Origin: an uncultured Clostridia bacterium
GTDB lineage: Bacteria > Bacillota > Clostridia > UBA1381
NCBI GenBank assembly: GCA_934486495.1
Contig: CAKSPW010000002.1
Span: forward strand, 1 to 64,000
Direction: 5' to 3'
DNA: 64,000 bases
Made by a program: the position numbers and the translations under genes. A model generated the notes under the pieces. The model made no database searches, was not told the DNA's origin, and saw only the letters and a list, made by a program, of their open reading frames with translations. Positions 55,736 through 63,772 of the stretch are shown here, piece after piece. The first letter of the stretch is position 1. Each line of letters starts with the position of its first letter.

Positions 55736-55764
55736 TTGACATCGGCTTTGCAATATGCTATAAT
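55736..55764 (+). promoter_or_regulatory. Promoter of the copper-amine-oxidase-N protein gene
   Basis: TTGACA (55736-55741), 17-bp spacer, TATAAT (55759-55764), with TGC before the -10 (extended -10). Confidence 0.85.
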
Positions 55765-55818
55765 AAATGCATAAAAGTAACCGGGTTAAATTGATTATTT
55801 TGAAAAGAGTGATACGAT

Positions 55819-57612
55819 ATGAAATTAAAGCGGATTTTTTGTTTATTTGCGGCACTTTTTGCGATTTTGTCGGTCAATGCCGCAGCAGAGTCGATTGGCG
55901 ACATTAGGGTAAGCTTTAAAATAGGCGAGGACGTAATAGATATAAACGGAGTAAAATCCGAAATACCCGCACCGTATATAGTCGGCGGAGGTACTACTCT
56001 TGTTCCGGTACGTGTTATCACGGAAGCATTCGGAGCCGATGTTGAGTGGGATGAAAAATCGCAGGTTGTAACGCTTTTTTATCAGCGTATGCGCCTTTCC
56101 CTTCAAATAGATAACGATGTGGCAATGATAAACAATACCGTAAATTATTTATCTGTTGCCCCTGAACTTTATAACGGCACAACAATGGTACCGCTTAGGT
56201 TTATAAGCGAAAATTTCGGAGCGACAGTTTCATATGACAACGGATTAATAACGGTTTTAAAAAAAGGAATAGGCAATTTTGAATATATAGGCGACAGCTA
56301 TTACGGCTGGACTATGAAAAATCCGACCATGGCGGACAGTTTTTCCAGAAACGGTGACGGTTCGCGAATAGTGTTTGGTATAGACGGCAAAGCAAGTGAA
56401 TTGCTTGTTGCCTGCGGCGATGGAGATGAGCTTGATGCCGAGGGTGAGATTGAACATATAAAGAATGTCGTAGAGGACGGCAGAGAACTGATTTGCGAGA
56501 TAGAGGATGCGCCTGTTCCAACACTCCATTACAGAATGCAAAACGATAACATGATGCTTGATGAGCGTAAATACGTAAAGGACGGTAAGTGTTACGGTGT
56601 TACCGTGGTTATATTTGCCGGTGAAAACGTCGGAGATGAGCTGTTTTCCGCAGCAGAGAGCTTTTCCGTTACGGACAGCCGTGCATTTTATGACTTTTCC
56701 GATGTGGAGGACGGGGTACGAAAATACAAAAACAAATTTTTTGATTATGCCTTGGATATACCGGCAGAATGGATATCGTATGAAGATGAAAACGGCACTG
56801 TAAACTTTGTTGACCCCAAAAGCAGAAATCATATTTTGTATGCCTCCGTATTTTCGAGTGATTCAAGTCCCGAGATTTTGGCGGATAAAGTGTTTGCCGA
56901 AGATTCAAAGCTTTATAACAGCGAGCTTGTAAAGTTTGACGCAGTGGAAAAATTCAATTTAAAGGAGTTTCCCGATGCCTACGGTTATTGGTCGTATTAT
57001 AACGGAGAGTCATTGGGGAATTATGTTGATTGTAATGTATTTATTAAAATATGCGACTATGTGTACAATATAAGGGCGAGCGCGTCCACCAAGGAAGAAG
57101 TGCGGAAAATAATCGGTTCGTTTTCGCCCGTTCCTCCGTCATATATGCAGTATGGTAATATCGAACTCCCGGAATACGATTTAAGCGTTTATTCTGCCGA
57201 GCTTGACGGAATAAATGTCAGTTATCCGCAGGGGTGGTATGCCATGACGAGCGACAGTATTAAGTATGCGGAAAATGAGGCGTATATATCAATATCTATT
57301 CAAGATAATGTCGTAAACGATACAATGCTGAAAAAATTGCTCAGTGATGCGATAGCCGAATACAGAGATGAATACGAAGATGACAAGCCGGCAATAGTTA
57401 CGCAGGTAAAGACAATTAATTCGGGAAATCGCAGGTTTTATGCGCAAACGCTGAGAAACAGAGAAAATGTGGGCATGGTTTATTCGACTTTTTATATTAC
57501 GAGGGTAAACGGCAAGGCATATATTTTCCTTTATCAAAGAATTGATATTTGCCGCGGCGCCGGCATTGACGCACAGGCCGAAAGCATAATAACGAGTTTT
57601 AAAGAAAAGTAA
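55819..57612 (+). CDS. Secreted protein with copper-amine-oxidase N-terminal-like domain
   Basis: 597 aa. Signal peptide (about 1-23, cleaved near NAAA-ES). Residues about 40-145 hold two copies of the PF07833 motif (TTLVPVRVITEAFGADVEWD and TTMVPLRFISENFGATVSYD), a wall- or matrix-associated module common in Clostridia. The name is historical and implies no oxidase. Later parts (about 300-420 and 455-597) each carry a PsbP-like pattern (YALDIPAEWISYED, VSYPQGWYAM) seen in secreted proteins of unknown role. It has its own strong promoter; the MATE gene follows 15 bp downstream. Function unknown beyond likely surface location. Confidence 0.82.
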   Translation: MKLKRIFCLFAALFAILSVNAAAESIGDIRVSFKIGEDVIDINGVKSEIPAPYIVGGGTTLVPVRVITEAFGADVEWDEKSQVVTLFYQRMRLSLQIDNDVAMINNTVNYLSVAPELYNGTTMVPLRFISENFGATVSYDNGLITVLKKGIGNFEYIGDSYYGWTMKNPTMADSFSRNGDGSRIVFGIDGKASELLVACGDGDELDAEGEIEHIKNVVEDGRELICEIEDAPVPTLHYRMQNDNMMLDERKYVKDGKCYGVTVVIFAGENVGDELFSAAESFSVTDSRAFYDFSDVEDGVRKYKNKFFDYALDIPAEWISYEDENGTVNFVDPKSRNHILYASVFSSDSSPEILADKVFAEDSKLYNSELVKFDAVEKFNLKEFPDAYGYWSYYNGESLGNYVDCNVFIKICDYVYNIRASASTKEEVRKIIGSFSPVPPSYMQYGNIELPEYDLSVYSAELDGINVSYPQGWYAMTSDSIKYAENEAYISISIQDNVVNDTMLKKLLSDAIAEYRDEYEDDKPAIVTQVKTINSGNRRFYAQTLRNRENVGMVYSTFYITRVNGKAYIFLYQRIDICRGAGIDAQAESIITSFKEK

Positions 57613-57627
57613 AAGAGAGTGAATACA

Positions 57628-58992
57628 ATGAATAATGACAACGAATTTCTCGGTTCGGCACCGATAGGAAAGCTGCTTTTTAAGCTTGCCGTACCGACAG
57701 TAATAGCGCAGCTTGTAAATATGCTTTATAATATTGTAGACAGAATATATATAGGTCATATTCCTCAAAACGGCGATCTTGCGCTTACAGGAGTGGGTGT
57801 GTGTATGCCGCTTATAATGATAATTTCGGCATTTGCCGCATTTGTAAGCTCGGGCGGTGCTCCGCGTGCAAGCATAGCTATGGGAAAGGGCGATAAGGAT
57901 ACGGCGGAAAAACTTCTCGGCGGTTGTTTTACAATGCAGATAATCATTTCGGCTTTTTTAACGGCTATTCTTATTTTTTGCAGCAGAAGTTTTCTTTTGG
58001 CGTTCGGCGCAAGCGAAAACACAATCGAGTATGCAACCGATTACATGAAAATCTATGCGCTCGGTACTGTTTTTGTGCAGCTTACTCTCGGTCTTAATGC
58101 GTTCATTACAGCGCAGGGATTTGCCACTAAAGGCATGATAACCGTGCTTATAGGTGCTGTTATCAACATTGTTCTCGACCCTATACTCATTTTTAAATTC
58201 AATATGGGAGTCCGCGGTGCGGCAATAGCGACCGTGATTTCGCAGTGTGTGTCATGCGTGTGGGTGACGATGTTTTTGATGGGGAGCAAAACAATCATAA
58301 AACTTAAGGCAGGTAATCTTTTCGTAAGTCTTAAGCTGATTGTGCCTTGTATTATGCTCGGTCTTGCAACATTTATAATGCAGTCGAGCGAGAGCGTTAT
58401 CTCTGTCTGCTTCAACTCGTCTCTGCTGAAATACGGCGGCGATACCGCAGTCGGAGCAATGACAATACTTACAAGCGTTATGCAGTTTGCCATGCTGCCG
58501 CTTCAGGGAATAGCACAAGGCTCACAGCCGATAACGAGCTATAATTACGGCGCAAAAAATGCGTTGCGTGTTAAAAAGAGCTTTTTTGCACTTCTGAAGG
58601 CGAGCCTGACATATTCGATTGTTCTTTGGGTTGTAATTATGCTTTTCCCAACGGCGTTTGCAAGAATGTTTACGCCCGACCAAAGCCTTATTGACTTCAC
58701 ATCAAAAGTGCTGAGAATATATTGCGGTGCGATATTTATGTTCGGAATACAGCTTTCGTGCCAGATTACGTTTGTGTCGATAGGCAATGCTCCTTGCTCT
58801 ATAATCGTTGCCGTGCTCAGAAAGTTTATTCTGCTTATACCGCTGATATACATACTTCCGCAACTTATTTCAAATCAAACGTATGCTGTTTATATGGCTG
58901 AGCCTATTGCGGATTTTATAGCGGTGATATTTACATCGGTGCTTTTTTCGATGTCGTTTTCAAAATCGCTTAAAAAAATAACGAACGATTAA
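57628..58992 (+). CDS. MATE-family efflux transporter
   Basis: 454 aa with twelve helices. Sodium- or proton-driven export of cationic compounds. N-terminal signatures are PTVIAQLVNMLYNIVDRIYIG and GGAPRASIAMGKGD, and the second half repeats with the QGIAQGSQPITSYNYGA motif. It is closer to the NorM/DinF-type clostridial MATE group than to polysaccharide exporters. The frame opens at a GTG at 57619; ATG 57628 is preferred on family alignment, with weak GAGAGTG upstream. Two hairpins follow. Confidence 0.9.
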   Translation: MNNDNEFLGSAPIGKLLFKLAVPTVIAQLVNMLYNIVDRIYIGHIPQNGDLALTGVGVCMPLIMIISAFAAFVSSGGAPRASIAMGKGDKDTAEKLLGGCFTMQIIISAFLTAILIFCSRSFLLAFGASENTIEYATDYMKIYALGTVFVQLTLGLNAFITAQGFATKGMITVLIGAVINIVLDPILIFKFNMGVRGAAIATVISQCVSCVWVTMFLMGSKTIIKLKAGNLFVSLKLIVPCIMLGLATFIMQSSESVISVCFNSSLLKYGGDTAVGAMTILTSVMQFAMLPLQGIAQGSQPITSYNYGAKNALRVKKSFFALLKASLTYSIVLWVVIMLFPTAFARMFTPDQSLIDFTSKVLRIYCGAIFMFGIQLSCQITFVSIGNAPCSIIVAVLRKFILLIPLIYILPQLISNQTYAVYMAEPIADFIAVIFTSVLFSMSFSKSLKKITND

Positions 58993-59010
58993 AAAGATGA
59001 AATAAAAAAC

Positions 59011-59047
59011 GGGATAAAAAACTTCAGACTTTAAAGTTTTTTATCCC
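59011..59047 (+). terminator. Hairpin after the MATE gene
   Basis: GGGATAAAAAACTT (59011-59024) is perfectly complementary to AAGTTTTTTATCCC (59034-59047). Only CCTTAAA follows, so it is a stem without a clear T-tract. Confidence 0.6.
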
Positions 59048-59061
59048 CCTTAAATGAGTTT

Positions 59062-59095
59062 GGGCTGTTTAAACAAGTTTTAAGCAGCCCTTTTT
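59062..59095 (+). terminator. Terminator after the MATE gene
   Basis: GGGCTGTTTAAAC (59062-59074) pairs with GTTTTAAGCAGCCC (59077-59090) with small mismatches, followed by TTTTT. Acts as the main terminator of this convergent region. Confidence 0.75.
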
Positions 59096-59126
59096 GATTT
59101 TTGAAAATCCGAAAGAATAAATAATT

Positions 59127-59318
59127 TCAATTCTCCTGCTGTTTGGCGTGATATGTAATGCGTACAACATCATCAGCCGTTATAACCGGCATATCAACGA
59201 TTTGACCTTTTTTATCAATTATTTCGGCAAGCATACTACGGCCGTCCTTATGAAACTCAAGTATTGTAGCTTCTTTTCCGTTTTTGAGTAAAACTACATC
59301 GAATTGATTAATTTTCAT
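59127..59318 (-). CDS. 63-aa protein, possibly DUF4926-like
   Basis: AAAGGAG lies 8 bases before ATG 59318. The pattern KINQFDVVLLKNGKEATILE, SMLAEIID and ITADDVVRITY is that of small beta-barrel proteins such as DUF4926, though the match is by eye only. No signal or membrane segment, so it is cytosolic. It stands alone between a MATE terminator and a tRNA gene. Confidence 0.65.
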   Translation of the reverse strand: MKINQFDVVLLKNGKEATILEFHKDGRSMLAEIIDKKGQIVDMPVITADDVVRITYHAKQQEN

Positions 59319-59402
59319 ATCATTTTCTCCTTTTTGTATGTTTCATCAAACTCTGAAAATTTCTAATAAAAAATCAGAATGACACAAACGCCATTCTGAT
59401 TT

Positions 59403-59479
59403 TGGTAGCGGTAAGTGGACTTGAACCACTGACACTGCGGGTATGAACCGCATGCTCTAGCCAACTGAGCTATACCGCC
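59403..59479 (-). tRNA. tRNA-Met (anticodon CAT), elongator type
   Basis: The reverse strand gives acceptor GGCGGTA, D-arm TAGCTCAGTTGGCTAGAGC, an anticodon stem GCGG/CCGC with loop TTCATAC (anticodon CAT), T-arm GTGGTTCAAGTCCAC, and the encoded CCA (59403-59405). The sequence matches elongator tRNA-Met of Firmicutes; a lysidine-type tRNA-Ile(CAT) is less likely. Confidence 0.93.
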
Positions 59480-59493
59480 GTACAACATTAACT

Positions 59494-59522
59494 ATTATAA
59501 CCTATTTTGAGAAAAAAGTCAA
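59494..59522 (-). promoter_or_regulatory. Promoter of tRNA-Met
   Basis: On the minus strand TTGACT (59517-59522), 17-bp spacer, TATAAT (59494-59499), 15 bp before the tRNA. Confidence 0.85.
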
Positions 59523-59597
59523 GCATAATTTTTGATTATATGCATTTGCGACAATAACAAGATTATATAGCAAGTTGTACTTTGTAGAATATACACA

Positions 59598-60944
59598 TTA
59601 TTTCTTGTCAAGAAGCGACGGAGCATTATACAGCTCATCAATTGACAGCTCATCTCCGTTTACGTTTATTACTGTCTTTTGCGCAAGCTTACCGTCGGCA
59701 TATTTTGAGAAAGTAATTTTCCCTATTCCGCTTTTTCCCTGCCAATCGGTTGTGTATCTGTATCTTACTCCGTTTTCAAGCGTTTCACGGCTTGAATTTT
59801 GATGAAGTTCGTAAAATTCTCCGTACGAATCCAAAAGGCGATTAGATGCACCGGTGCTTATATCGAGCGGCGTGTATTTAAGCTCATTGGAAAATACGAC
59901 TTGTGCGTCTCTGCCGATTTTCTTCAGATAATCCTCGGCATATTTTCTCAGCTGATTATCGCATACTTCCCTGTCATCGTTTGATATTTTTATCGCCCTG
60001 TTCCAAAGCGACTTGGGGAACATATTCTTTATCGACTCCACGTAAAGTGATCCGTCCTCCGGTAATTTGAAGTCTGCAAGCCGAAGATTACGGTCAAGTA
60101 CAATCCTCGCCGGTATTACTCCGCAGCCGGAAATATCAGTAAAGCAGTCATTTACAAAGCCGAATTCTCTGTATGTTATAAGAGCGTAAACAACGGTGTT
60201 TGTCGTATCGGTCTGCGTTTTATCCTCAGGCTCGGTGTCTAATATTATATGACCCTCGGCATTAAATTCTCCTTGTAAATATCCGTCCCTTGAAATCGAA
60301 ATTATTGACCTTGATACGCCCTCGTCAATGGTTGAAACGGGACTGTACAGAATGCTGTAAAGCGACGCAAAGCTCTCCGCATTTTCTCCGCTCTTTTTTA
60401 GATCCACACAGTATTCACGGTTTAAATCGTCAAGAGTGTATCGTGTCGGATTCCCGTCAATTTGATATTCAAAGAATTCCGCATTGGCTATCAGCGCAAG
60501 TGCAGCGGCGGCACGGCTTTTCATTTGAGCGTTGTCGATTGCGCCGACTGTTTTGTATTTTTCAATTACACCGAACGGTTTACCCGATGTAACAAGCTCA
60601 AATCCGGCGTTTTCAAGACCGTTTACTTTGGCGAGAGTATTCAACACGTTTCCGACTCCCGAATTATCCCCGACATATTTTAGCTTTGACGCATACATCT
60701 TATCAACCGCCTCGTTACCGGTTGCCGTATAAATATCTGTCGGACCGTCCGCACCGCCTATAATTGCAATGTCCTGCTCGGAGCACCCGACCGCTGTTGT
60801 CAAAACGGTCGCAAGCATTAATACGGCTGTAAAATATGAACGCACGCTCGGTTTTTTGTTTTCGTTTAAAATGTTGTCGAGTCTTTTTTTGACTTTCTTT
60901 CCGTTTTTGGAAAATGAGGTTGAAAAGTATGGAGCATTAATCAT
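59598..60944 (-). CDS. C-terminal half of a split BlaR1-like protein (extracytoplasmic sensor)
   Basis: 448 aa. The first 25 residues (FSTSFSKNGKKVKKRLDNIL) are the cytosolic linker that in BlaR1/M56 proteins directly follows the protease domain. A membrane helix comes next (about 35-53, SYFTAVLMLATVLTTAVGC), then a large exported domain (about 55-448) beginning DIAIIGGADGPTDIY and otherwise unrecognised. ATG 60953 is possible, but ATG 60944 has GGAAAGGA about 9 bases upstream and is preferred. It overlaps the end of the protease gene in a different frame at an A7 tract; removing one A would fuse the two into one normal M56 protein. Confidence 0.72.
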   Translation of the reverse strand: MINAPYFSTSFSKNGKKVKKRLDNILNENKKPSVRSYFTAVLMLATVLTTAVGCSEQDIAIIGGADGPTDIYTATGNEAVDKMYASKLKYVGDNSGVGNVLNTLAKVNGLENAGFELVTSGKPFGVIEKYKTVGAIDNAQMKSRAAAALALIANAEFFEYQIDGNPTRYTLDDLNREYCVDLKKSGENAESFASLYSILYSPVSTIDEGVSRSIISISRDGYLQGEFNAEGHIILDTEPEDKTQTDTTNTVVYALITYREFGFVNDCFTDISGCGVIPARIVLDRNLRLADFKLPEDGSLYVESIKNMFPKSLWNRAIKISNDDREVCDNQLRKYAEDYLKKIGRDAQVVFSNELKYTPLDISTGASNRLLDSYGEFYELHQNSSRETLENGVRYRYTTDWQGKSGIGKITFSKYADGKLAQKTVINVNGDELSIDELYNAPSLLDKK

Positions 60945-61683
60945 TTTTTTCATTCCTTTCCGCTGATTTTAAAATAGTCATCATGTATAGCCTCTTGTTT
61001 TCGGGATTTATGTTTTCCGTTATTTTATCATCGCATGAAAACTCAATATCTCTTTGTGCCTTTGAACATAGAACATACACAAGCGGATTGAACCAATGCA
61101 TTGCCTTTGCGGCGGCGAGCAACAGCTTATACCATATATCCAAATGCTTTATGTGTGTTTTTTCGTGCAGCACTATAAGCTCAAGCTCCTCCGGCGTGTA
61201 AGATTTGTCGGGAATAATTATAATCGGCTTAAAAAATCCCGTCATAATCGGAGCGTCCGTTTCGGCGCATATGTACACGTTTGCGCATTTCCTGAGGTGC
61301 GGCTTTATTCTGATGCGAAAAATTATATATCCTCCGATATAGTATATCATGACCGCGGCAGCGCCTATTGCCCATAAAATACCGATTATTTCACCGACCG
61401 AAAGCACGGGCGCATAGCTTTCGGGGCTGTTCATCTCTATATCTTTCGTTACCTGCGGAGCTGCCGGCAGCCTGACAACTGCGTCATAATCCACCTCCGG
61501 AAGCACGGGCGGTGCGCTTTTTATTTCATATGTAAAGGGAATAACAAGTCTCAGTGCGATTATAAGCCACAAAATACGCCTCCAGGACGCTTTTATGCGT
61601 TTTGATAAAAATTTATCGAGTAAAAGCGCAAGGAGTATCACAACCGAGGTTGAGGCGGAAACAGCCAGGATGTTATTTATCAA
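60937..61683 (-). CDS. BlaR1-like M56 membrane metalloprotease (N-terminal half)
   Basis: 248 aa. Helices at about 5-22, 36-52 and 98-122, then the protease domain with HEKTH (173-177, HExxH) and third zinc ligand E214 in RDIEFSCDD. Cleaves a BlaI-type repressor when its sensor domain is triggered (family knowledge). It starts at TTG 61683, directly after the BlaI stop, with GGAGG 8 bases upstream. It ends early at ERNEKND, just where intact homologues continue into the linker and sensor that are encoded by the overlapping next ORF. No beta-lactamase gene lies nearby. Confidence 0.85.
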   Translation of the reverse strand: MINNILAVSASTSVVILLALLLDKFLSKRIKASWRRILWLIIALRLVIPFTYEIKSAPPVLPEVDYDAVVRLPAAPQVTKDIEMNSPESYAPVLSVGEIIGILWAIGAAAVMIYYIGGYIIFRIRIKPHLRKCANVYICAETDAPIMTGFFKPIIIIPDKSYTPEELELIVLHEKTHIKHLDIWYKLLLAAAKAMHWFNPLVYVLCSKAQRDIEFSCDDKITENINPENKRLYMMTILKSAERNEKND

Positions 61684-62043
61684 TCACTTCGCCTCCTCTA
61701 TAAATTTTTTAAGTTCCATTAAATCGTTTTTTGTAATGCTTTTTCCGTCATAAAGCGACGCAACGAGACCCGTAAGAGAATTGTGATACATTTTTGATAA
61801 AAAGCTCTTGCTTTCGTCTTGCAGATATTCGTTTTTGTCGATAAGCGGCTTATAAAGATTATGTCTGCCTTCCTTTGATACGGAAATTGCGCCGCGGTCG
61901 GCAAGTCTTGCAAGAAGATTAAGAAGCGTTGTTTTTGTCCAATCCTTATTTATTCTCTGCATTATGTAGTCCGATGTTACTCCTTTGTCCGCATCCCATA
62001 TAATCATCATTATGTCAAGCTCGCTGTCGGGTATTTTTTTCAT
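61684..62043 (-). CDS. BlaI/MecI-family transcriptional repressor
   Basis: 119 aa winged-helix repressor. IPDSELDIMMIIWDADKGVT, TTLLNLLARLADRGAISVSKEGR and the C-terminal dimer helix are family marks. The usual BlaR1 cleavage site region lies near SKSFLSKMYH. ATG 62043 has GGAGGT 6-7 bases upstream; the frame opens at a GTG at 62052. The protease gene follows without a gap, so one operon encodes the repressor, the protease and the sensor half. Confidence 0.9.
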   Translation of the reverse strand: MKKIPDSELDIMMIIWDADKGVTSDYIMQRINKDWTKTTLLNLLARLADRGAISVSKEGRHNLYKPLIDKNEYLQDESKSFLSKMYHNSLTGLVASLYDGKSITKNDLMELKKFIEEAK

Positions 62044-62057
62044 TATTACCACCTCCG

Positions 62058-62100
62058 TTTTACAATTGTCGAATTACAATTATATTCTACACCTGTCGAA
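62058..62100 (-). promoter_or_regulatory. Twin BlaI-type operators over the blaI promoter
   Basis: On the minus strand TTCGACAATTGTAAAA (62058-62073) and TTCGACAGGTGTAGAA (62085-62100) are two copies of the GACA-N2-TGTA type dyad, with 27 bp between centres. A minus-strand TTGACT (62106-62111) and TAGAAT (62084-62089), 16-bp spacer, overlap the upstream operator. BlaI/MecI operators have TACA/TGTA cores (family knowledge). Confidence 0.72.
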
Positions 62101-62185
62101 TAAAAAAGTCAAGTCTTTTTTCAAAATTTTTTAAAAATTTAATAATTTTATTTCAAAAAATACATCATGTTTTCAATTTATAACA

Positions 62186-62214
62186 TTGAAAAACGTTTTT
62201 TTATCATGTATAAT
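62186..62214 (+). promoter_or_regulatory. Promoter of the sugar ABC transporter
   Basis: TTGAAA (62186-62191), 17-bp spacer, TATAAT (62209-62214). It is divergent from the BlaI promoter, with about 90 bp between their -10 elements. Confidence 0.75.
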
Positions 62215-62267
62215 AACATCAGAAAATGAGATTGAACAGCAAAACCATGCAGAAAGGACTGATAAAG

Positions 62268-63758
62268 GTGTCTGATTATATTCTTGAACTAAAAGGAATA
62301 ACGAAAATTTTTCCCGGCGTAAAAGCTCTTGACAATGTGCATTTCCAGCTGAAAAAGGGCGAGATACACGCACTCATGGGTGAGAACGGTGCCGGAAAAT
62401 CAACTTTTATCAAGGTAATAACCGGAGTACATATTCCCGAGGAAGGAGAGATATACCTCAAGGGAGAAAGGGTTTCCTTCAGAAATCCCAAGGACGCACA
62501 AAATTGCAGTATAGCGGCGATATATCAGCACGGAACAACATATCCGTATTTAAGCGTTACGGAAAACATATTCATCGGTCATGAAAAAATGACAAAGCTC
62601 AATACGATTGATTGGAAAAGAATGCACGCCGAAGCGAAGGATTTGCTTGAGCATATCGGCAGCGACATAGATCCGCACGTGAGTATGGGAAATCTGACGG
62701 TTGCACAGCAGCAGGTGGTTGAAATCGCAAAGGCAATATCTACTCATGCGGAAATAATAATAATGGACGAGCCGACGGCGGCACTTTCAAAAAGAGAATG
62801 TGAAGGCCTTTACAAAATAACCGAGCAGCTGAGAGATGAGGGTAAGTCGATAATATTTATCTCTCACAGATTTGAAGATATGTATCGTCTTGCATCGAGA
62901 GTAACGGTGTTTAGAGATTCACAGTATATCGGTACATGGGACGTTGACGGAATATCAAACGACGTTCTCATTTCAAAAATGGTTGGACGAGAAATTAAGG
63001 ATATATACCCTAAGCTTGATGTAAAGCGCGGAAAAGAGATATTCAGAGTAGAGGGTTTAAGCAAAACGGGATATTATCGTGATGTTGACTTTAATCTTTA
63101 CGAGGGCGAAATTCTTGCCGTTACCGGTCTTGTCGGTGCGGGCAGAACGGAAGTTTGCCAAGGAATTATGGGGATTGAAAAGCCCGACAGCGGTAAGGTT
63201 TATTTGGACGGAGAACATATTAAGATTAATCATCCCGAGGACGCAATGAACGCCGGGATAGGCTATCTCCCCGAGGACAGACAAAAGCAGGGATTGATTC
63301 TCGATTGGGGACTCGGTCAAAACGTTACGCTTTCAACACTTGAAAAATTTACGAAATTCAGTGTTATAAATAAGAAGGCGGAAAGAAAAAGAGCAAAGGA
63401 ATTACTTGAAAAGGTAAAAACAAAAGCGCTTTCGGTATATGATAAGGCGTCAAGCCTGTCGGGAGGAAATCAGCAAAAGGTAATTGTTGCAAAGGTTTTA
63501 AATTCAGACCTTAAGGTTATTATTCTCGACGAGCCTACAAAAGGCGTTGACGTCGGTGCAAAGGCTCAGATATATGAAATCATGTCACAGCTTGCGTCTT
63601 CGGGATACGGAGTTATAATGATATCCTCGGAAATGCCGGAGGTTTTGGGTATGGCTGACAGAATACTTGTAATGAAAGAGGGCAGGGTGTCAAGAATTTT
63701 TGACGACGCAAAGGGCGTTACGCAAGAGATGATTCTTGAGTCTGCCATGAATATGTAA
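62268..63758 (+). CDS. Sugar ABC transporter ATP-binding protein (RbsA/MglA type)
   Basis: 496 aa with two ATPase domains, the architecture of ribose, galactose and xylose importers. Domain 1: GENGAGKSTFIKVITG (Walker A), LTVAQQQVVEIAKA (signature), IIMDEPTAAL (Walker B). Domain 2: GLVGAGRTEVCQGI (modified Walker A), LSGGNQQKVIVAKV, VIILDEPTKGVDVGAKAQIY. The usual degenerate first and intact second signature pattern holds. The frame opens at ATG 62226, only a few bases past the likely transcription start; GTG 62268, with AGAAAGGA 9 bases upstream, gives the family N-terminus. The permease gene follows. Confidence 0.92.
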   Translation: MSDYILELKGITKIFPGVKALDNVHFQLKKGEIHALMGENGAGKSTFIKVITGVHIPEEGEIYLKGERVSFRNPKDAQNCSIAAIYQHGTTYPYLSVTENIFIGHEKMTKLNTIDWKRMHAEAKDLLEHIGSDIDPHVSMGNLTVAQQQVVEIAKAISTHAEIIIMDEPTAALSKRECEGLYKITEQLRDEGKSIIFISHRFEDMYRLASRVTVFRDSQYIGTWDVDGISNDVLISKMVGREIKDIYPKLDVKRGKEIFRVEGLSKTGYYRDVDFNLYEGEILAVTGLVGAGRTEVCQGIMGIEKPDSGKVYLDGEHIKINHPEDAMNAGIGYLPEDRQKQGLILDWGLGQNVTLSTLEKFTKFSVINKKAERKRAKELLEKVKTKALSVYDKASSLSGGNQQKVIVAKVLNSDLKVIILDEPTKGVDVGAKAQIYEIMSQLASSGYGVIMISSEMPEVLGMADRILVMKEGRVSRIFDDAKGVTQEMILESAMNM

Positions 63759-63772
63759 GGCGGTGAGACAAA

